Shown: one piece after another, positions 1-10,481 of the stretch | How the letters are laid out: each line of letters begins with the position of its first letter | Numbering within the stretch: position 1 is the first letter of the stretch | Source: Seminavis robusta | Taxonomy: Eukaryota > Bacillariophyta > Bacillariophyceae > Naviculales > Naviculaceae | Assembly: GCA_903772945.1 (NCBI GenBank) | Contig: CAICTM010000435.1 | Coordinates: forward strand, 1-64,000 | Reading direction: 5' to 3' | Length of the DNA stretch: 64,000 nt | Position numbers and translations under genes: made by a program | The notes under the pieces: generated by a model | Databases searched by the model: none | What the model was told of the DNA's origin: nothing | What the model saw: the letters and a program-made list of their open reading frames with translations, nothing else

Positions 1-5
1 AGGCT

Positions 6-107
6 GATTCTTAAGAATCCTTGTCTACCCTGTATTTGATTCTTAAGAATCATAATTTTCCCAAGATTTTTTCCTGATTCTTAAGAATAATCTGATTCTT
101 AAGACTC
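6..107. repeat. Four-copy palindromic repeat upstream of the 6PGL-like gene
   Basis: The 14-bp perfect palindrome GATTCTTAAGAATC occurs at 6-19 and 38-51. Near-copies lie at 76-89 (last base changed) and 94-107 (one inner and no outer change). The spacing between starts is 32, 38 and 18 bp. The cluster ends about 105 bp before the start codon at 213, so it could be a cluster of dimeric-factor sites in the promoter, or a small repeat array. No known factor is assigned. Confidence 0.6.
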
Positions 108-212
108 CTTGTAACAGACCTTTGCAAAACCCAAGGGTGCCACAATCTAACAACAATCCGCCCGAGTGTCATCTTCAGTTGTAACGCCGTACGGTAGAAG
201 ATTCCCTCAACA

Positions 213-1091
213 ATGTCGTGTTGTAGCAGCAAAAGGATGGATTCCAAAACACTTTCCACTAGCCTTGCCCTGTTTGCGGTGACTGCAGTATTGATGGTTG
301 GCCTTGTCAAGGCAGCCAAGAAAGAGAAGTCCTCGTCGTCGAAACCTGAACTTGCGAAACCAGCTCCCTTGACGACGAAGGTTTTCCCAACCAAAGACAA
401 AGTTTCCAAGGCTCTCTGCGAGTATGTTGCGGCTGCCGCCAACAAGGCCATTGCCGAACGTGGCGTCTTTCATTTGGCAGTTGCGGGTGGTTCCTTGCTC
501 GACGCATTGGCAGGCCTCAACGACCAAAAGGTTGATTACTCGAAGGTTGTCTTGTCGTTTGTCAATCACAAGTGCGTGGCACTGGACGATGAAAAGAAGG
601 CCACCATTGCCAAGTGCAAAACCAAATTTGCCAATGAGGCAGGAATAACTCGATTTGTATGCCCCAATCCGTCTCCAGTGGAAGGCACCGATGGATCCGC
701 GGATGCAGCATTCTATGCCAATGCATTAAAAGAAGCCAATATCCCAACCTCAAGCAATGGGTGTCCAATTTTTGATTTGGTCCTCTTGGGATTAGGATCC
801 GACGGACACGTTGGATCGAATCACCCCATGGGACCTGCTGTTCTCAACACAACCAACGCTGTTGCAGGATCACCCAAGGAAGGAGAACCAAGTTCGATCA
901 CGTTGACTATCGAGTCTATCAATGCAGCACGAGACGTGGCTGTGGTGGTTTGTGGCGGTAGCAAGGGCAAGAAAGAAGCGGTCAAGCGGGCCATGGTTCG
1001 TCCGGCCGAAGAGCCGCGGGGAACATTTCCAGCACAGTTGCTGCAGTCGCCAACCTACTTCTTGGACTCGGAAGCAGCATCAGACCTCTAA
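213..1091 (+). CDS. 6-phosphogluconolactonase-like protein with N-terminal membrane anchor or leader
   Basis: A single-exon protein of 292 residues. Family role: 6-phosphogluconolactonase hydrolyses 6-phosphoglucono-lactone in the oxidative pentose phosphate pathway. The sugar-phosphate isomerase-type fold is visible: an early glycine-rich strand with LAVAGGSLLDAL (about residue 85), a central block LVLLGLGSDGHVGSNHP (about 190-207) that matches the family signature GxGxDGHxxSxxP, and a late block SITLTIESINAARDV followed by a GKKEAV segment. The first 35 residues carry a hydrophobic stretch (about residues 14-32) before a lysine/serine-rich linker, so the protein is probably membrane-anchored or targeted to an organelle. 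The signature has HVGSN where canonical enzymes have HTASL, so a divergent enzyme or a glucosamine-6-phosphate isomerase-like paralogue cannot be excluded. Confidence 0.8.
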   Translation: MSCCSSKRMDSKTLSTSLALFAVTAVLMVGLVKAAKKEKSSSSKPELAKPAPLTTKVFPTKDKVSKALCEYVAAAANKAIAERGVFHLAVAGGSLLDALAGLNDQKVDYSKVVLSFVNHKCVALDDEKKATIAKCKTKFANEAGITRFVCPNPSPVEGTDGSADAAFYANALKEANIPTSSNGCPIFDLVLLGLGSDGHVGSNHPMGPAVLNTTNAVAGSPKEGEPSSITLTIESINAARDVAVVVCGGSKGKKEAVKRAMVRPAEEPRGTFPAQLLQSPTYFLDSEAASDL

Positions 1092-1227
1092 TTCTCTACT
1101 GGTGGTGGCCTGCTTTGGGCCATTGGTGTCATAATATGCAGTTTATCGCTATTTCATTGTTCCAGAACGTAAATGAAAGAGTGCCAGTCGTGTTGTTTGT
1201 GCGTTGTTCCAGCATTTTCCTCTTTGC

Positions 1228-2173
1228 CTATCGAGCCCCTAGGTTTTGTCGTCCACCGTCAATGGCGATGCATTCACCAGTGATAAACTTGGCAGAATCT
1301 GAAACTAGAAAGCAAATGAGCTCGGCCACCTCGTCTGGTTGTCCTACGCGGCCAAGACTAGCTGCAATGGGATGCGTGGTCTCGATGGACCGCTTCAAAA
1401 AGCCAGCATATTGTTCGTCTGTCAGGCCTCCTGCCTGATCCATTACATGCACAAAGACATCATGACATGGTGAGGATAAATTTGCCTTTCCATTGGTAGC
1501 GATAGCACACGAAAACACCAACAACTCACCTTTTGCAAATTTGTCTCAATCACACCAGGGTTCACAGCGTTTACTCGAATGCCAAACTTCGCCAAATCCA
1601 CACTAGCACATCGAGTCAATTGGTCTACAGCAGCTTTGCTCATGCAGTACGACACGCAACCAGCAAATGCCTGCTTCCCATTGACGGAACTGACATTGAT
1701 AATGGACCGAGAAATGGCTTCATCCTGTTTCTTGAGGAGCGGTATTGCGTGGACCATAATTTCAAAGGGGGCCTGTGTATTGCATGTCATGTTCTTCTGA
1801 TAATTGGATAAATCAACGTCGCCCATGCCTCCTCCAAAGAGGACACCAGCTGCATTAATCACAGTCGTCAACCCGCCCAATAATTCCACTGCTTTTGTGA
1901 CCATCCGCTCGCAGTCACCTGGTTTCGTGATGTCTGCAACAACAAAGTCAAAGACACCACCTTCATTCTTGAGTTTCGCCAAGGATTGCTCGTTCCTTGC
2001 AGCGCCGACGACTTTGGCACCTTGTTTGGCCAAGGCGTGACATGTTGCCCTCCCAATTCCTGAGGAGGCACCTGTCACAATACACTGTCGCAAAGCAAAA
2101 TCAGATTCAGTTGAAGCAAGTGGAACACACAAAGCAACATATAGTCCAGTACCTTTAGGTTTGATAGAGACAT
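1228..2173 (-). CDS. Short-chain dehydrogenase/reductase (SDR), three-exon model
   Basis: This is an NAD(P)-dependent classical SDR. It shows the TGASSGIG nucleotide-binding motif, an INAAG strand, an SSVNG active-site strand, the catalytic YCMSK (Y-x3-K) and an NPGVIETNL segment. The last exon adds [19 protein letters not shown] and [11 protein letters not shown], the usual SDR C-terminus. Model: complement of join(1228..1434, 1530..2084, 2153..2173). The 95-bp intron (1435-1529, GTGAGT to CAG) gives the family-like junction [12 protein letters not shown]. The 68-bp intron (2085-2152) gives the start [15 protein letters not shown], about the normal distance from the start to the glycine motif. 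Without that first intron the frame opens at 2132 with a less typical N-terminus. The substrate is unknown. The gene is convergent with the upstream lactonase-like gene. Confidence 0.82.
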
Positions 2174-2617
2174 CTGTTCTTTCAGGTGTTTGTGATGGCT
2201 GAATATATTATGGTAGTTGCAAACCAGTCTCCCAGAAAAGGAGAAGGATCTGGCAAGGATTGATTCCTTCATTCGTGCATCCAAGATCTTCCTCTCGGCG
2301 AGTATCTTCGGCTTCGGCGAAGACGCCGACCTTCGGTCACCGCCACCGTTCTGGCCGTGCTTCTTTTGCAATTAGTCTTCCTCTCCTCTGTCTCACAAAT
2401 CGAAAACAACAACGAGCAAAGCAAACAAACAAGCTTAAGCACAGAAGACAAACTGAAGGATCGACTCCCTTCAGTTTCCAAGCAACACATCAAGATTCTT
2501 TCCTACAAAAAACACAGCTCTTGCCGACTCTTCTCACGGCCAACAAAACTTTCACTCCTCTTTGCATTGACAGCCCAAGTTACATCCAAAGCTATCTCCA
2601 CATCTTGTAAAGCTACC
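2174..2617. other. Intergenic region between SDR and pirin
   Basis: This 444-bp stretch separates the divergent SDR and pirin genes and should hold both promoters. The pirin reading frame is open upstream as far as 2357, so a longer leader of about 87 residues is formally possible. I see no repeat or RNA gene. Confidence 0.4.
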
Positions 2618-3575
2618 ATGGCACCTACCATCAAGGTTGTTCCGTCCAGCAAGCTCTTTGTTTCTGAACCCAACCCTTCTTGGTTTGGAAATAGTGCCAA
2701 TGAACCCAATGATCCGGAATGGACCAATGGCAACTGGCTCAAGAGTCGCTTCCACTACTCCTTTGCAGAGTATCGCAACCCTGCCAACTCCAACTTTGGA
2801 GTGTTGCGTGTTATGAATGATGACCTAGTCCAACCCCACCGGGGATTTGGAGCACACCCACACAGGTAAGCCAACAATGGACTGATTGAACCATTATCTT
2901 GCACTGAAACCTGGAGAAGGTACACAATTTGAAGGCATTTCTAACTCACTCTTTCTTTTCACTCACTTCTCTCTTGACTCTACTTTTGATTGCAGGGATA
3001 TGGACATCATCACATACATTGTCAATGGTCAGTTGACACATGAAGATGACATGGGTACCAAGGAAACCTTGGGTCGTGGCAGCATCCAATTCATGACTGC
3101 TGGTAGGGGTGTGACCCATTCTGAGTTCAACCATGGAGACAAGCCCTTGAGGTTCATCCAAACTTGGATTGTTCCTTCCAACCGTGGACTGAAGCCTAAC
3201 TATGGATCTTGTACTGGGGGTGCTGAAGCCCGCAAGAACCAGTTCCAGCACCTTGTGTCGGATAATAAGAATGACAAGGTTGACACTCCCGTCAAGATCT
3301 CCCAAGATGTTGATGCTCACGCTGCTGAACTTGACTTGGGACAGAAGATTGTCCATGACCTTCCTGAAGGACGTCAGGCTTACCTTCTCTGCTTGGAGGG
3401 TACAGTGAAAGTGAATGGAAAGGAATTGGATAGACATGATGCCTGTGAGGTCCATGGAGGCGGACGCATTGAGATCGAAGCAACTGGTGTGGAAGTCACC
3501 GAGAATGGTCATGTGGCCCATGTACTCATGTTTTCCATGAAGGAGGTCCCAGGAAGTGGTCGCAAGGATTTCTAA
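2618..3575 (+). CDS. Pirin family bicupin protein
   Basis: Pirins are Fe-binding bicupins that act as nuclear cofactors or quercetinase-like dioxygenases. Model: join(2618..2865, 2996..3575), 275 residues. The 130-bp intron runs GTAAGC to TGCAG and splits an Arg codon inside the metal-site block HPHR/DMDIITYIVNG. The N-terminal cupin metal ligands are visible: GAHPHRDMDI supplies two His, and GVTHSEFN supplies His and Glu. Downstream blocks FIQTWIVP and YLLCLEGTVKVNG match the pirin N- and C-terminal cupins. The start at 2618 sits in ACCATGG, a good initiation context, and gives a pirin-like length. An extension with in-frame codons from 2357 would add a Ser/Lys-rich leader and cannot be excluded. 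Confidence 0.9.
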
Positions 3576-4005
3576 TCGAGCATGCTGATTGACGGCACCA
3601 AGGAAAAAGATAGTACAATAGTTCAAATTAATAAAACAGCAAAGTAAAAGCTTTGGCTTCCCCTGACATTTGAGCGCTACCTCTCACGATGACGGCCTCT
3701 GTGGGATGAATTGGGGTCCAGCGGCAGAGAACGCAAACGATAAGTATGTTTTGCACAGGAGCAACGAACTGTCTCCCGGTTGCCCTTGTTTGGGCGCTCG
3801 GTGCGGTGTTTCTGTCCGAGTTTTTGGAATCGCTTGACCAGTTAAGCAAATGTACCAGTATTGAACAATGCTCTACCGATTAGCATGTGTATTCCATCTA
3901 TTGACGGGCTCGGGCAATTATTGTTGACGTCCATTGGCCACGTCCAATAGTAATTCGGAATGGAGCTCTCCACACCGACTACCAAGATCCATGTCAATTA
4001 TCAAA
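3576..4005. other. Intergenic, convergent 3' ends
   Basis: The 430 bp between the 3' ends of the pirin and the GT15 gene contains short spurious frames only. I see no gene, RNA or repeat here. It should hold both polyadenylation regions. Confidence 0.4.
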
Positions 4006-5148
4006 TCAATTACAAGTGGCGACACAATCCTTCAACTGCTGAAGTACAGCATCTTGAATTGTGGGTGTTTGTTGTTGTGGATCCGTGCACGTGGACACAG
4101 CGGTAGGCCATCCGGAATGGACATATTCGGAACATAGTCTCATGACTTGGGAATTGTGAAAAAAGAGATAGGCCATGACAAAGCGCAAAGGTGCATCTCC
4201 CCATCGTCGATGAAAAATCATGCCCGACTCTTGCAGAACGCGATAAAATTCGACAATGTCGGGTCGTCGAAAGAAGAATTCTTGTACATCTAGCCATTCC
4301 AAATTGGTCGAGAATGCCCATTGTGATCCATCCTTTTGGTGGTCCAATACGAATGCTTCCAAGGTTGGATTGGCCGGCTGCAAGTTGTTGTGTTGGCGCT
4401 TGTACTCCTGCACAAAGTCGGGCAAGCCGTGAACGACATTTTCGGGATCGGTAAATATCTGTTTGTAAGTGTAGGCAATCTTGTGTTGTTGCATAGTTGC
4501 AAAGACATCGTATTGTATGGGTTCTGTGACACAGGCGTCGTCGTCGATATAAAACAAATAATCGAGTTGACGGGTGCGAATGTAGGGAGCCTCCTTGATA
4601 CCGTAGGTCTTAAAGGCGCACATTTTCTTGTATCCCAACGACGAGAGTGGTTTTTCGTCATCTTGCATGAGTTTGGGAGGTTTCAATTTGCGAAAGGATG
4701 GTTGGGAAAAGTAGATTTGTAATTGAGGCCATCTCTGACGAATATCCTTGATTTCGGTGGCAGTCCAACCCTTGGGGTGTTGCAGAATAATGGGGTAGGG
4801 GTTTGTGGGAAACCAGTTTCGGGCCAAATCGTCCATGCTCTTGTTGAAATAACACTGTCGATCCCCACGTCGATTCGTCCAAGGCTTGGAAACCAACATC
4901 ATGGCAGCACCTCGAATTTGTCCCTCCTGAAATACCAGTGGCTCAGTGTGTTCGTTGGGAACCACATCCTCATTCTTCTTGCTGTTGTTGGATAATTGGA
5001 TATTAATAGTGGTAGCAACTTTATCATCGATTGGGTAGAACAGAATATGCCATACCGCAAGAGGAGTGAACACAAGAAGAAACCTTTGCCATGGGGTTAC
5101 TGAGCCCCATCCCCTCATCTCATCTTCTGCTGCTTGTTGTTCTCTCAC
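4006..5148 (-). CDS. GT15 (KRE2/MNT1-type) alpha-1,2-mannosyltransferase-like
   Basis: A single-exon protein of 380 residues with type II topology: a short cytosolic N-terminus, one membrane segment at about 20-40 (FLLVFTPLAVWHILFYPI), then a lumenal catalytic domain. Family members transfer mannose from GDP-mannose in the Golgi during N- and O-glycan extension. Diagnostic blocks are RGAAMMLV at the domain start, KKMCAFKTYGI, a YLFYIDDDACVTEPI nucleotide-binding and metal strand (about 200), FFFRRPDIVEFYRVLQESGMIFHRRWGDAPLRFVMAYLF (about 290-330), and a late His segment. The RRWGDAPLR block is the strongest link to GT15. The 237-bp region at 5149-5385 is shared with the divergent zinc-finger gene. 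Confidence 0.85.
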   Translation of the reverse strand: MREQQAAEDEMRGWGSVTPWQRFLLVFTPLAVWHILFYPIDDKVATTINIQLSNNSKKNEDVVPNEHTEPLVFQEGQIRGAAMMLVSKPWTNRRGDRQCYFNKSMDDLARNWFPTNPYPIILQHPKGWTATEIKDIRQRWPQLQIYFSQPSFRKLKPPKLMQDDEKPLSSLGYKKMCAFKTYGIKEAPYIRTRQLDYLFYIDDDACVTEPIQYDVFATMQQHKIAYTYKQIFTDPENVVHGLPDFVQEYKRQHNNLQPANPTLEAFVLDHQKDGSQWAFSTNLEWLDVQEFFFRRPDIVEFYRVLQESGMIFHRRWGDAPLRFVMAYLFFHNSQVMRLCSEYVHSGWPTAVSTCTDPQQQTPTIQDAVLQQLKDCVATCN

Positions 5149-5385
5149 GATGGACGACTAGCACTGAGATCGAGGTGCCAGCCAGCCAAAGTGGACGCAT
5201 GGGACTGGACTCAAAGATACGGTTGAGTCCCTTGGAAGCAACTTTTGCTTCTCCCAGTCCTGTGCTTCTTCATCAATCCTCGTGTTCTTCTGCTGTTGGT
5301 TGAAGGGCATCGAACTGCACTTTCTCCAAACCTGCCCTCTACCCTGCTGCATTCATCATCGCTCCCGTCTCTTCTTTATAAAATA

Positions 5386-5898
5386 ATGGTCAAGGTCACG
5401 AGATCCAAGATGAAGAAGGAAGATACGAAAGTGACGGCTGTCAAAGCCAAAGAGACCAAAACCAAGGGATGGAATACCATGTCACACCTCTCCATCAAAC
5501 GATTTGCCGATTCTGATCCCACGCTCACGGCAGGGGCCAAGCGCGATCGAGCCAAACACCCCCATGTGGCCGTGGCCGAGTTGGATCCCAGTGGGAGGGC
5601 CACCTGCAAACTCTGTGGAGACAAAATCACCAAGTCTACGCTGCGATTTGGGCTGTTTATGGAATGTCACAAGGGGTATCGCAATCTTTGTACCTTGCAT
5701 CCCGAGTGTTTTTGGAAGCATCCCGAAACCAAAAAGTTGGAACACGCCAAAGAAATTCACTGTGCCAAAGAGCTGACGAAGCAACAGAGGGCGGATGTCG
5801 TCGACAGATTCCAGAAGTCCAAAAAAGAGGACACGAAAACGAGAAAAGAAACAACAACAAAAGAGCAAACAGTAAAGGACGAGGAGGAGGAGGACTAA
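5386..5898 (+). CDS. Small PARP-type zinc-finger protein
   Basis: This is a 170-residue basic protein with one zf-PARP module at about residues 60-120: CKLCGDKI (C-x2-C) followed by LHPECF (H-x2-C), with the intervening LRFGLFMECHKGYRN typical of the module. In other proteins this finger recognises DNA ends and nicks. The flanks are lysine-rich at the start and Lys/Glu-rich at the end, ending in a Glu/Asp run. There is no catalytic PARP or ligase domain, so this is a standalone finger. The start at 5386 follows an A-rich leader (AAATAATGG). The frame is open upstream to 5245, but that stretch is hydrophobic and unlike the rest. It is divergent from the GT15 gene. Confidence 0.75.
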   Translation: MVKVTRSKMKKEDTKVTAVKAKETKTKGWNTMSHLSIKRFADSDPTLTAGAKRDRAKHPHVAVAELDPSGRATCKLCGDKITKSTLRFGLFMECHKGYRNLCTLHPECFWKHPETKKLEHAKEIHCAKELTKQQRADVVDRFQKSKKEDTKTRKETTTKEQTVKDEEEED

Positions 5899-6075
5899 AT
5901 TGTTCAAAAAACACAACCCAACGTCGCAGTTTTTCTTGTGGAACGAGAGCAAATCGTGCAATAATAACTTTCATTTTTAAGAAACTATTGTACATTCATT
6001 TTCAGTGCATGTAGATTCTTGTCTTCTAGCTTTGGACACAACCGGCCATTATAGTTTCCGCGGGAAATGGCTTGT

Positions 6076-7653
6076 TTATCCACACCGGCAATCGTCCGCC
6101 AGTTGATCAAGAACAGGGTCCAGGGCATCGCAGGTGTCCTGGTCGGCCCGCAAAATGTCAAACTCCAAAAAGGCACACGAGAAACTATCGCCCGTCGTCA
6201 GCTCAATCTCAACGTCGGGATCCGCCTTCTCATCCTCGTCGCACAGTCGACAATTGGATTCAAAGCCAGGACATTCACAAAAGACCTGGTAGAACAGAGT
6301 CAAGCCAGAATCTTCATTTTCCGAGCAGGAATCGTCATCCAGAAAACCGTACAATATCTCGGCATCCGCACAAGTCAACGTAGTTCCATCATTCTCAAAT
6401 TCGTAGTCCGGGAGACCAACGGAACCAAATGGGCATAGGTTACAATTAAAGGTGGCAACCGGTGCAGGGGTTGGGAAAGGAGTTGGGAATGGTGTGGGGA
6501 ACTCAGTCGGGAATGGTGTGGGGGAAGGTGTTGGCCCTGGAGTAGTCCGGAGAGTCGGCATGGGAGTAGGACCAGGAGTAGGACCAGGAGAAGGCTGAGG
6601 GGTACCGGTACCAGGCGACGTGGGTGGATTGTTGAGGTTAGGCGGAAGCGTGACTGTAACACCGATGCTGGTGGTGCCCTGCGGTTGAGGTGTTGGCTGA
6701 GGAGTTCCGGGCGTCTCAGGCGCAGGGACGGGCGGTTGCCCCATCGGCGGGGGGTTGGCAACCGGAGGGATTGCTAGGTTGGTGGAGCTGACAACGTCGG
6801 CACGCCCGAGTTCATCCACCCACAAGTAGGCAGCAACAGCAAACGTATAGTTACCGTCGGTGCTCCAGATCACATCTCCTCCCCTGTTCACAAGTGTCGC
6901 CCAACCTCTTTCATAGTCACAACAGATCCCATCGCCTACAATGGCCCAAAAAGAAGTTGTTGTGAGATAGATGAGCGGAGGTTGCGACCCGGCCATAGGA
7001 TCAAGTCATTTCCGCACCTGCAAGATCCAACAATTCAACCCTATAGAGAGTTTCAGGTGTGAATTCAAGATCATAGCTGGTGACGTCAATTTTTTGTGAA
7101 GTGCTTTGTCTGGGTGAGTGGATGGTCCTCGCGCTGGCGACTGAAGTGCCGTTGCGGTTGAAAAGGGGCTCGACGGAAACCAACACCTCTGCTGGGAACG
7201 TGTCATAGCTGCCGTGGGGTAGGAACCGCAGGGAGTCAGAAATAAGGTGACTGTAACAAGAAGGGAAGGCACATCATCAAACGCAGTATGGCTCTTACCG
7301 GATATTGAGGGATAGGTCCACTCCAAATTGCGGGCGCTGGGAGATCAGGAAAACACGAGGAGATGTGAGCTCGTCAAGCGGTGTTGCCGTGTCGAAGCAA
7401 ATATATTCCCTTGACTTACCGGGCCTGGCCAGAGAGGATCAGCCATATTCCTGGCGCTGGGTCCCTTTGGCTTCTCTGCCTTCTCTGCTTTTCCACCGCC
7501 AGCTAGTTTTGTCATGTAGGCATTCCTGACGGCATCAATACTGGTGCGTTTTGGCGTCAATTCCTCTGGGAAAATTTTGCCAGCCAGATCGGCAGAAACC
7601 AACCGCACGGCACAAGCCACAAGGCAAACAACAGAACCAAATTCAACCTTCAT
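6076..7653 (-). CDS. Secreted protein with GDGICC motif, Pro/Thr linker and Cys-rich C-terminal domain
   Basis: Model: complement of join(6076..6935, 7018..7250, 7299..7336, 7420..7653), 454 residues, with three introns of 83, 48 and 82 bp. All have GT-AG borders and keep the frame. A signal peptide is clear (residues 1-21, ending RLVSA). The middle domain ends in LDLAGDGICCDYERG (about 165-179), a motif I know from diatom extracellular proteins. It is followed by a Pro-rich linker at about 225-329 that ends in FPTPFPTPFPTP repeats. The last 120 residues hold a Cys-rich module starting CNLCPFG with about 12 Cys. Such modular proteins are plausible cell-wall or extracellular-matrix components. 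The exact function is unknown. The small 38-nt second exon is the least certain part. Confidence 0.75.
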
Positions 7654-8728
7654 TGTCGATCGCGCTTTTCTATCCGGACTTTAGATCAAAAAAAGAGGGT
7701 CTGAGAATAATGAGACGCCGAAAGATCTGGCGAAGTTGGGCACTTCATGACATTGAGATCCTTCGTGGGCATCTTTTTGAGAATCCGCGGCAAAATCCAA
7801 GTCTGAACTTGGGCCTTCAGTCTTGGTTTTGTGGTGCCCGTTGGATGGATCTTTAGCCGTTCATTGTCCCTATGCAGACATGTACCGGTACCGGTAACCG
7901 GTATATGGAGAGGCAAGCAAGCCAGTCACGGAATGATGTCTCAGAACTCCACTCGTTTCCTGGATGATAAATAAATACACCGTCATGTTGACATCCAGGA
8001 TCGGTTGCCCGCCTTGCCCGAGCAGGGAAGAGTGGTATCCAAGCTCCGTTGCTGTTGAGCTACCATGAAGGATTTGATGGGTACCGGTATGCCTTCGTGG
8101 TCTTCACCAATTTTGGGTACCAGAAGGCTGCACAGAGAATTATGAGGAGAGCTACCGCCATGATCCAGTCCAGGCGAGCGAAAGCAGAGGAGGATAGATC
8201 AGGAACCGTCCAACTCTGTATAGCCTGGTGATAAGTAAAGGAAGGAAGAAGGGCAGCAAGCGGCGTTTGGCCCGCTCTATTCATGCATGTTCCTGTGTCC
8301 TGCAACCATGACAACGCTATCGGTAAGGGTGTAAGGGTACCGCATCCTGTTGGTAGACGTGCAGTACCGGTGCGTTGCTGCCTCCGTCTTCATTTTTTAT
8401 AGGTTTCTGACTCAGAGACACAGTGCGTCCAAGGTGAATAACTTCATTCCATTCCATTCACGTACAAGTTGAAGGGATCTTTGTCGTTGGATCATCATCA
8501 TCATAATTCTAGCTAGCTAGCTAGAGTCTAGCTAGTCTAGCTAGTACAGTACATACTAATGTAGACTCATGCGTGGGGAAAACCAAACCGGTACCAATTG
8601 CATGTACCGGTATCAATACCGGTACCAGGACCCGCAGGGCAATAAGATGACGAGGTACCACCCCCTCCTTATTGGGAAGTACCATTGGGTCAAAATGTCG
8701 CTCTCTCTACGGTAGCACATCAGCCGCA
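7654..8728. other. Intergenic region rich in ACCGGTA and CTAG words
   Basis: No supported gene lies in this 1.07 kb. It has ACCGGT-containing clusters at about 7881-7907, 8080-8091, 8366 and 8586-8635. A CTAG-based array runs from 8509 to 8544, and a short ATC triplet run precedes it. A minus-strand frame at 8060-8314 has a hydrophobic stretch but no other support. Confidence 0.5.
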
Positions 8729-9860
8729 ATGACCAAGTCTCCTCAAGTTTCGAGTTTTCTTCGCCTGGATCATCCTATTCTGGGCGAGCCCGTGGCGTTT
8801 GAGCCTAGCTGGGCATCCGCCAAGTGTGGAGTAGGCCATCCCGATCTGCCATCGCATATTCCAGTACCAAGCGAGAAGGATGTGTCAGTCTATGAATTGC
8901 AATGCGGGTCTGGCGAAGATGAAGAAGACAAACAATCAACCCTCGCGGTTCTCGGGCGTTGGGCTAGACAACTTGTCGACTCGAACCAACATGACGCCGT
9001 GCTCTTTCGAAACTTGGATTCTGTGATACACTCTGCCGAGGATTTTTCCTTGTTTTGGAACGGTTGCTGCAATCACAATGATGATGATGGTTCCTCTTGG
9101 ACTCCTATGGAATACGTCACAATCACACGAGATCGACCCAAGCTCGGAGGTGTTGATCTTGTTTCTCCGTTTCCTCCCCATCAAATTCTTCGGTGCCACA
9201 ATGAAATGGTGTATAATCCTCGTCCTGCTGGACGAATTGCGTTTTATTGCATCTCAGACGCAGAGAAAGGAGGAGAGACACTGCGGAGGAGAGACACTGC
9301 TGGCCTACAATCGCGATCACAGCAAGAATATATCTCCCAAATTACAGCAATTCGTCAAGGACCACGGTGGCATACTACATCGCCGCGAATATCGTTCAAA
9401 ACATACTATTATCGAGAGAGGCAACAACCAAGAAGGATCGTCTTCTCAGTTTGATCCCATGACTTGGCAAGACAAAACCAAAGCCACCACTCGTGAAGAA
9501 GCCATTCAATACTTTAAACGTTTGGGGTGCGATCCGGTGTATTTTGATCCGAATGACACGCTGATTGCTGAAAACATGCAAAGTGGCTTTAACGAACAAG
9601 GGGATTGGTTCAATAACTTGTATCCCATTGTCGATTCATTGCCGGGCAAGTGGCCTTTGGGCGGTCTGGCGGATGGTGCCTACATACCACGGGAAATGAT
9701 TGAACGCTTGCAGATCGATGTTTGGAAAGCAGTAAAAGTATTGAGACTTCGACCAGGTGATTGGCTAGTTTTGAACAACCGCTCGGTGCAGCACGGTCGA
9801 TTGCCCTTTGAAGAATCAGCGCACCAAAAGAGACTCATATTGACCGTGTACACGGAGTAG
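8729..9860 (+). pseudogene. TauD/TfdA-like (clavaminate synthase-like) dioxygenase, frame broken by a 16-bp tandem duplication
   Basis: Fe(II)/2-oxoglutarate-dependent dioxygenases of the TauD type use a His-x-Asp/Glu...His metal triad. The N-terminal half (frame from ATG 8729) has NQHDAVLFRNLD and HQILRCHNEMVYNPRPAGRIAFYC, with the H-x-E pair. The C-terminal half (to 9860) has RLRPGDWLVLNNRSVQHGRLPF with the distal His, and an Arg in KRLILTVYTE. The halves are in different frames. The break coincides exactly with GGAGGAGAGACACTGC repeated in tandem at 9269-9284 and 9285-9300. A single copy would leave one continuous family-length frame of about 370 residues. No intron with GT-AG borders removes the extra 16 bp. 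This is either a recent null allele or an assembly error. The 8672 frame start is a TTG, so 8729 was chosen. Confidence 0.8.
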
Positions 9861-10481
9861 CGAATGAATCATCGAATCAACTTTCTTGCTCAACCTCTTT
9901 GTTTTCTCAGGCGAAAATTCGTCGGATTTGCTTCGATGCAACTGCTTCTCTATCTAGCTAGCTAGATCGCTATAGCTAGGTTCTATTTAGTTGGGGCTAC
10001 ACTACCAGGTATACTAGCTAGTAGAGTAATAGGCTTCACTGATCTTCACTCCGACAGGAAATCATTCGAGCAAGACGATTGATTATAAAAAGCAGGCATG
10101 GTGCCAAACACAAAATGCCGCGAATAACAGAGTTGTCGGGTTGATGGGGGCTTGGAGCTGTCGCGCACGCATGAGTGTCTTCGGTTCATGAACCACGAGA
10201 AAGTAAGGAGAATTGGCCCCCCAGCCAGTTCCGCAACGGAACGGTTGCTACAGTGCCGTTCATTGGCTGACATTGATCGAGCTAAACCGTTATTTCAGTG
10301 CCGTTCATTGGCTCAACATTGGATTTTCTGTGTTGGGATCTTATGCGATTTTCTGGGCCGGCCCTCCAAGATGGACGTGCCCACAACTTGCTGGCAAGAC
10401 AACTTCTTGGACCTAGCCAGCTAGCAAGATAACTGGCATTGTTCGTTTTCTATCAGCACAGTTCAGACCGCAAGAACAAAG
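9861..10481. other. Intergenic region upstream of the ankyrin gene
   Basis: The 620 bp hold CTAG-rich stretches at about 9952-9980 and 10010-10025. A short direct repeat is built on CAGTGCCGTTCATTGGCT (10252-10269 and 10295-10312), and it probably lies in the promoter. No coding region is supported. Confidence 0.45.

Noticed and set aside
8060-8314. Minus-strand 84-residue frame with a hydrophobic segment
   Set aside because: Only a single hydrophobic stretch, low-complexity surroundings, no homologous blocks and no supporting splice or start context.
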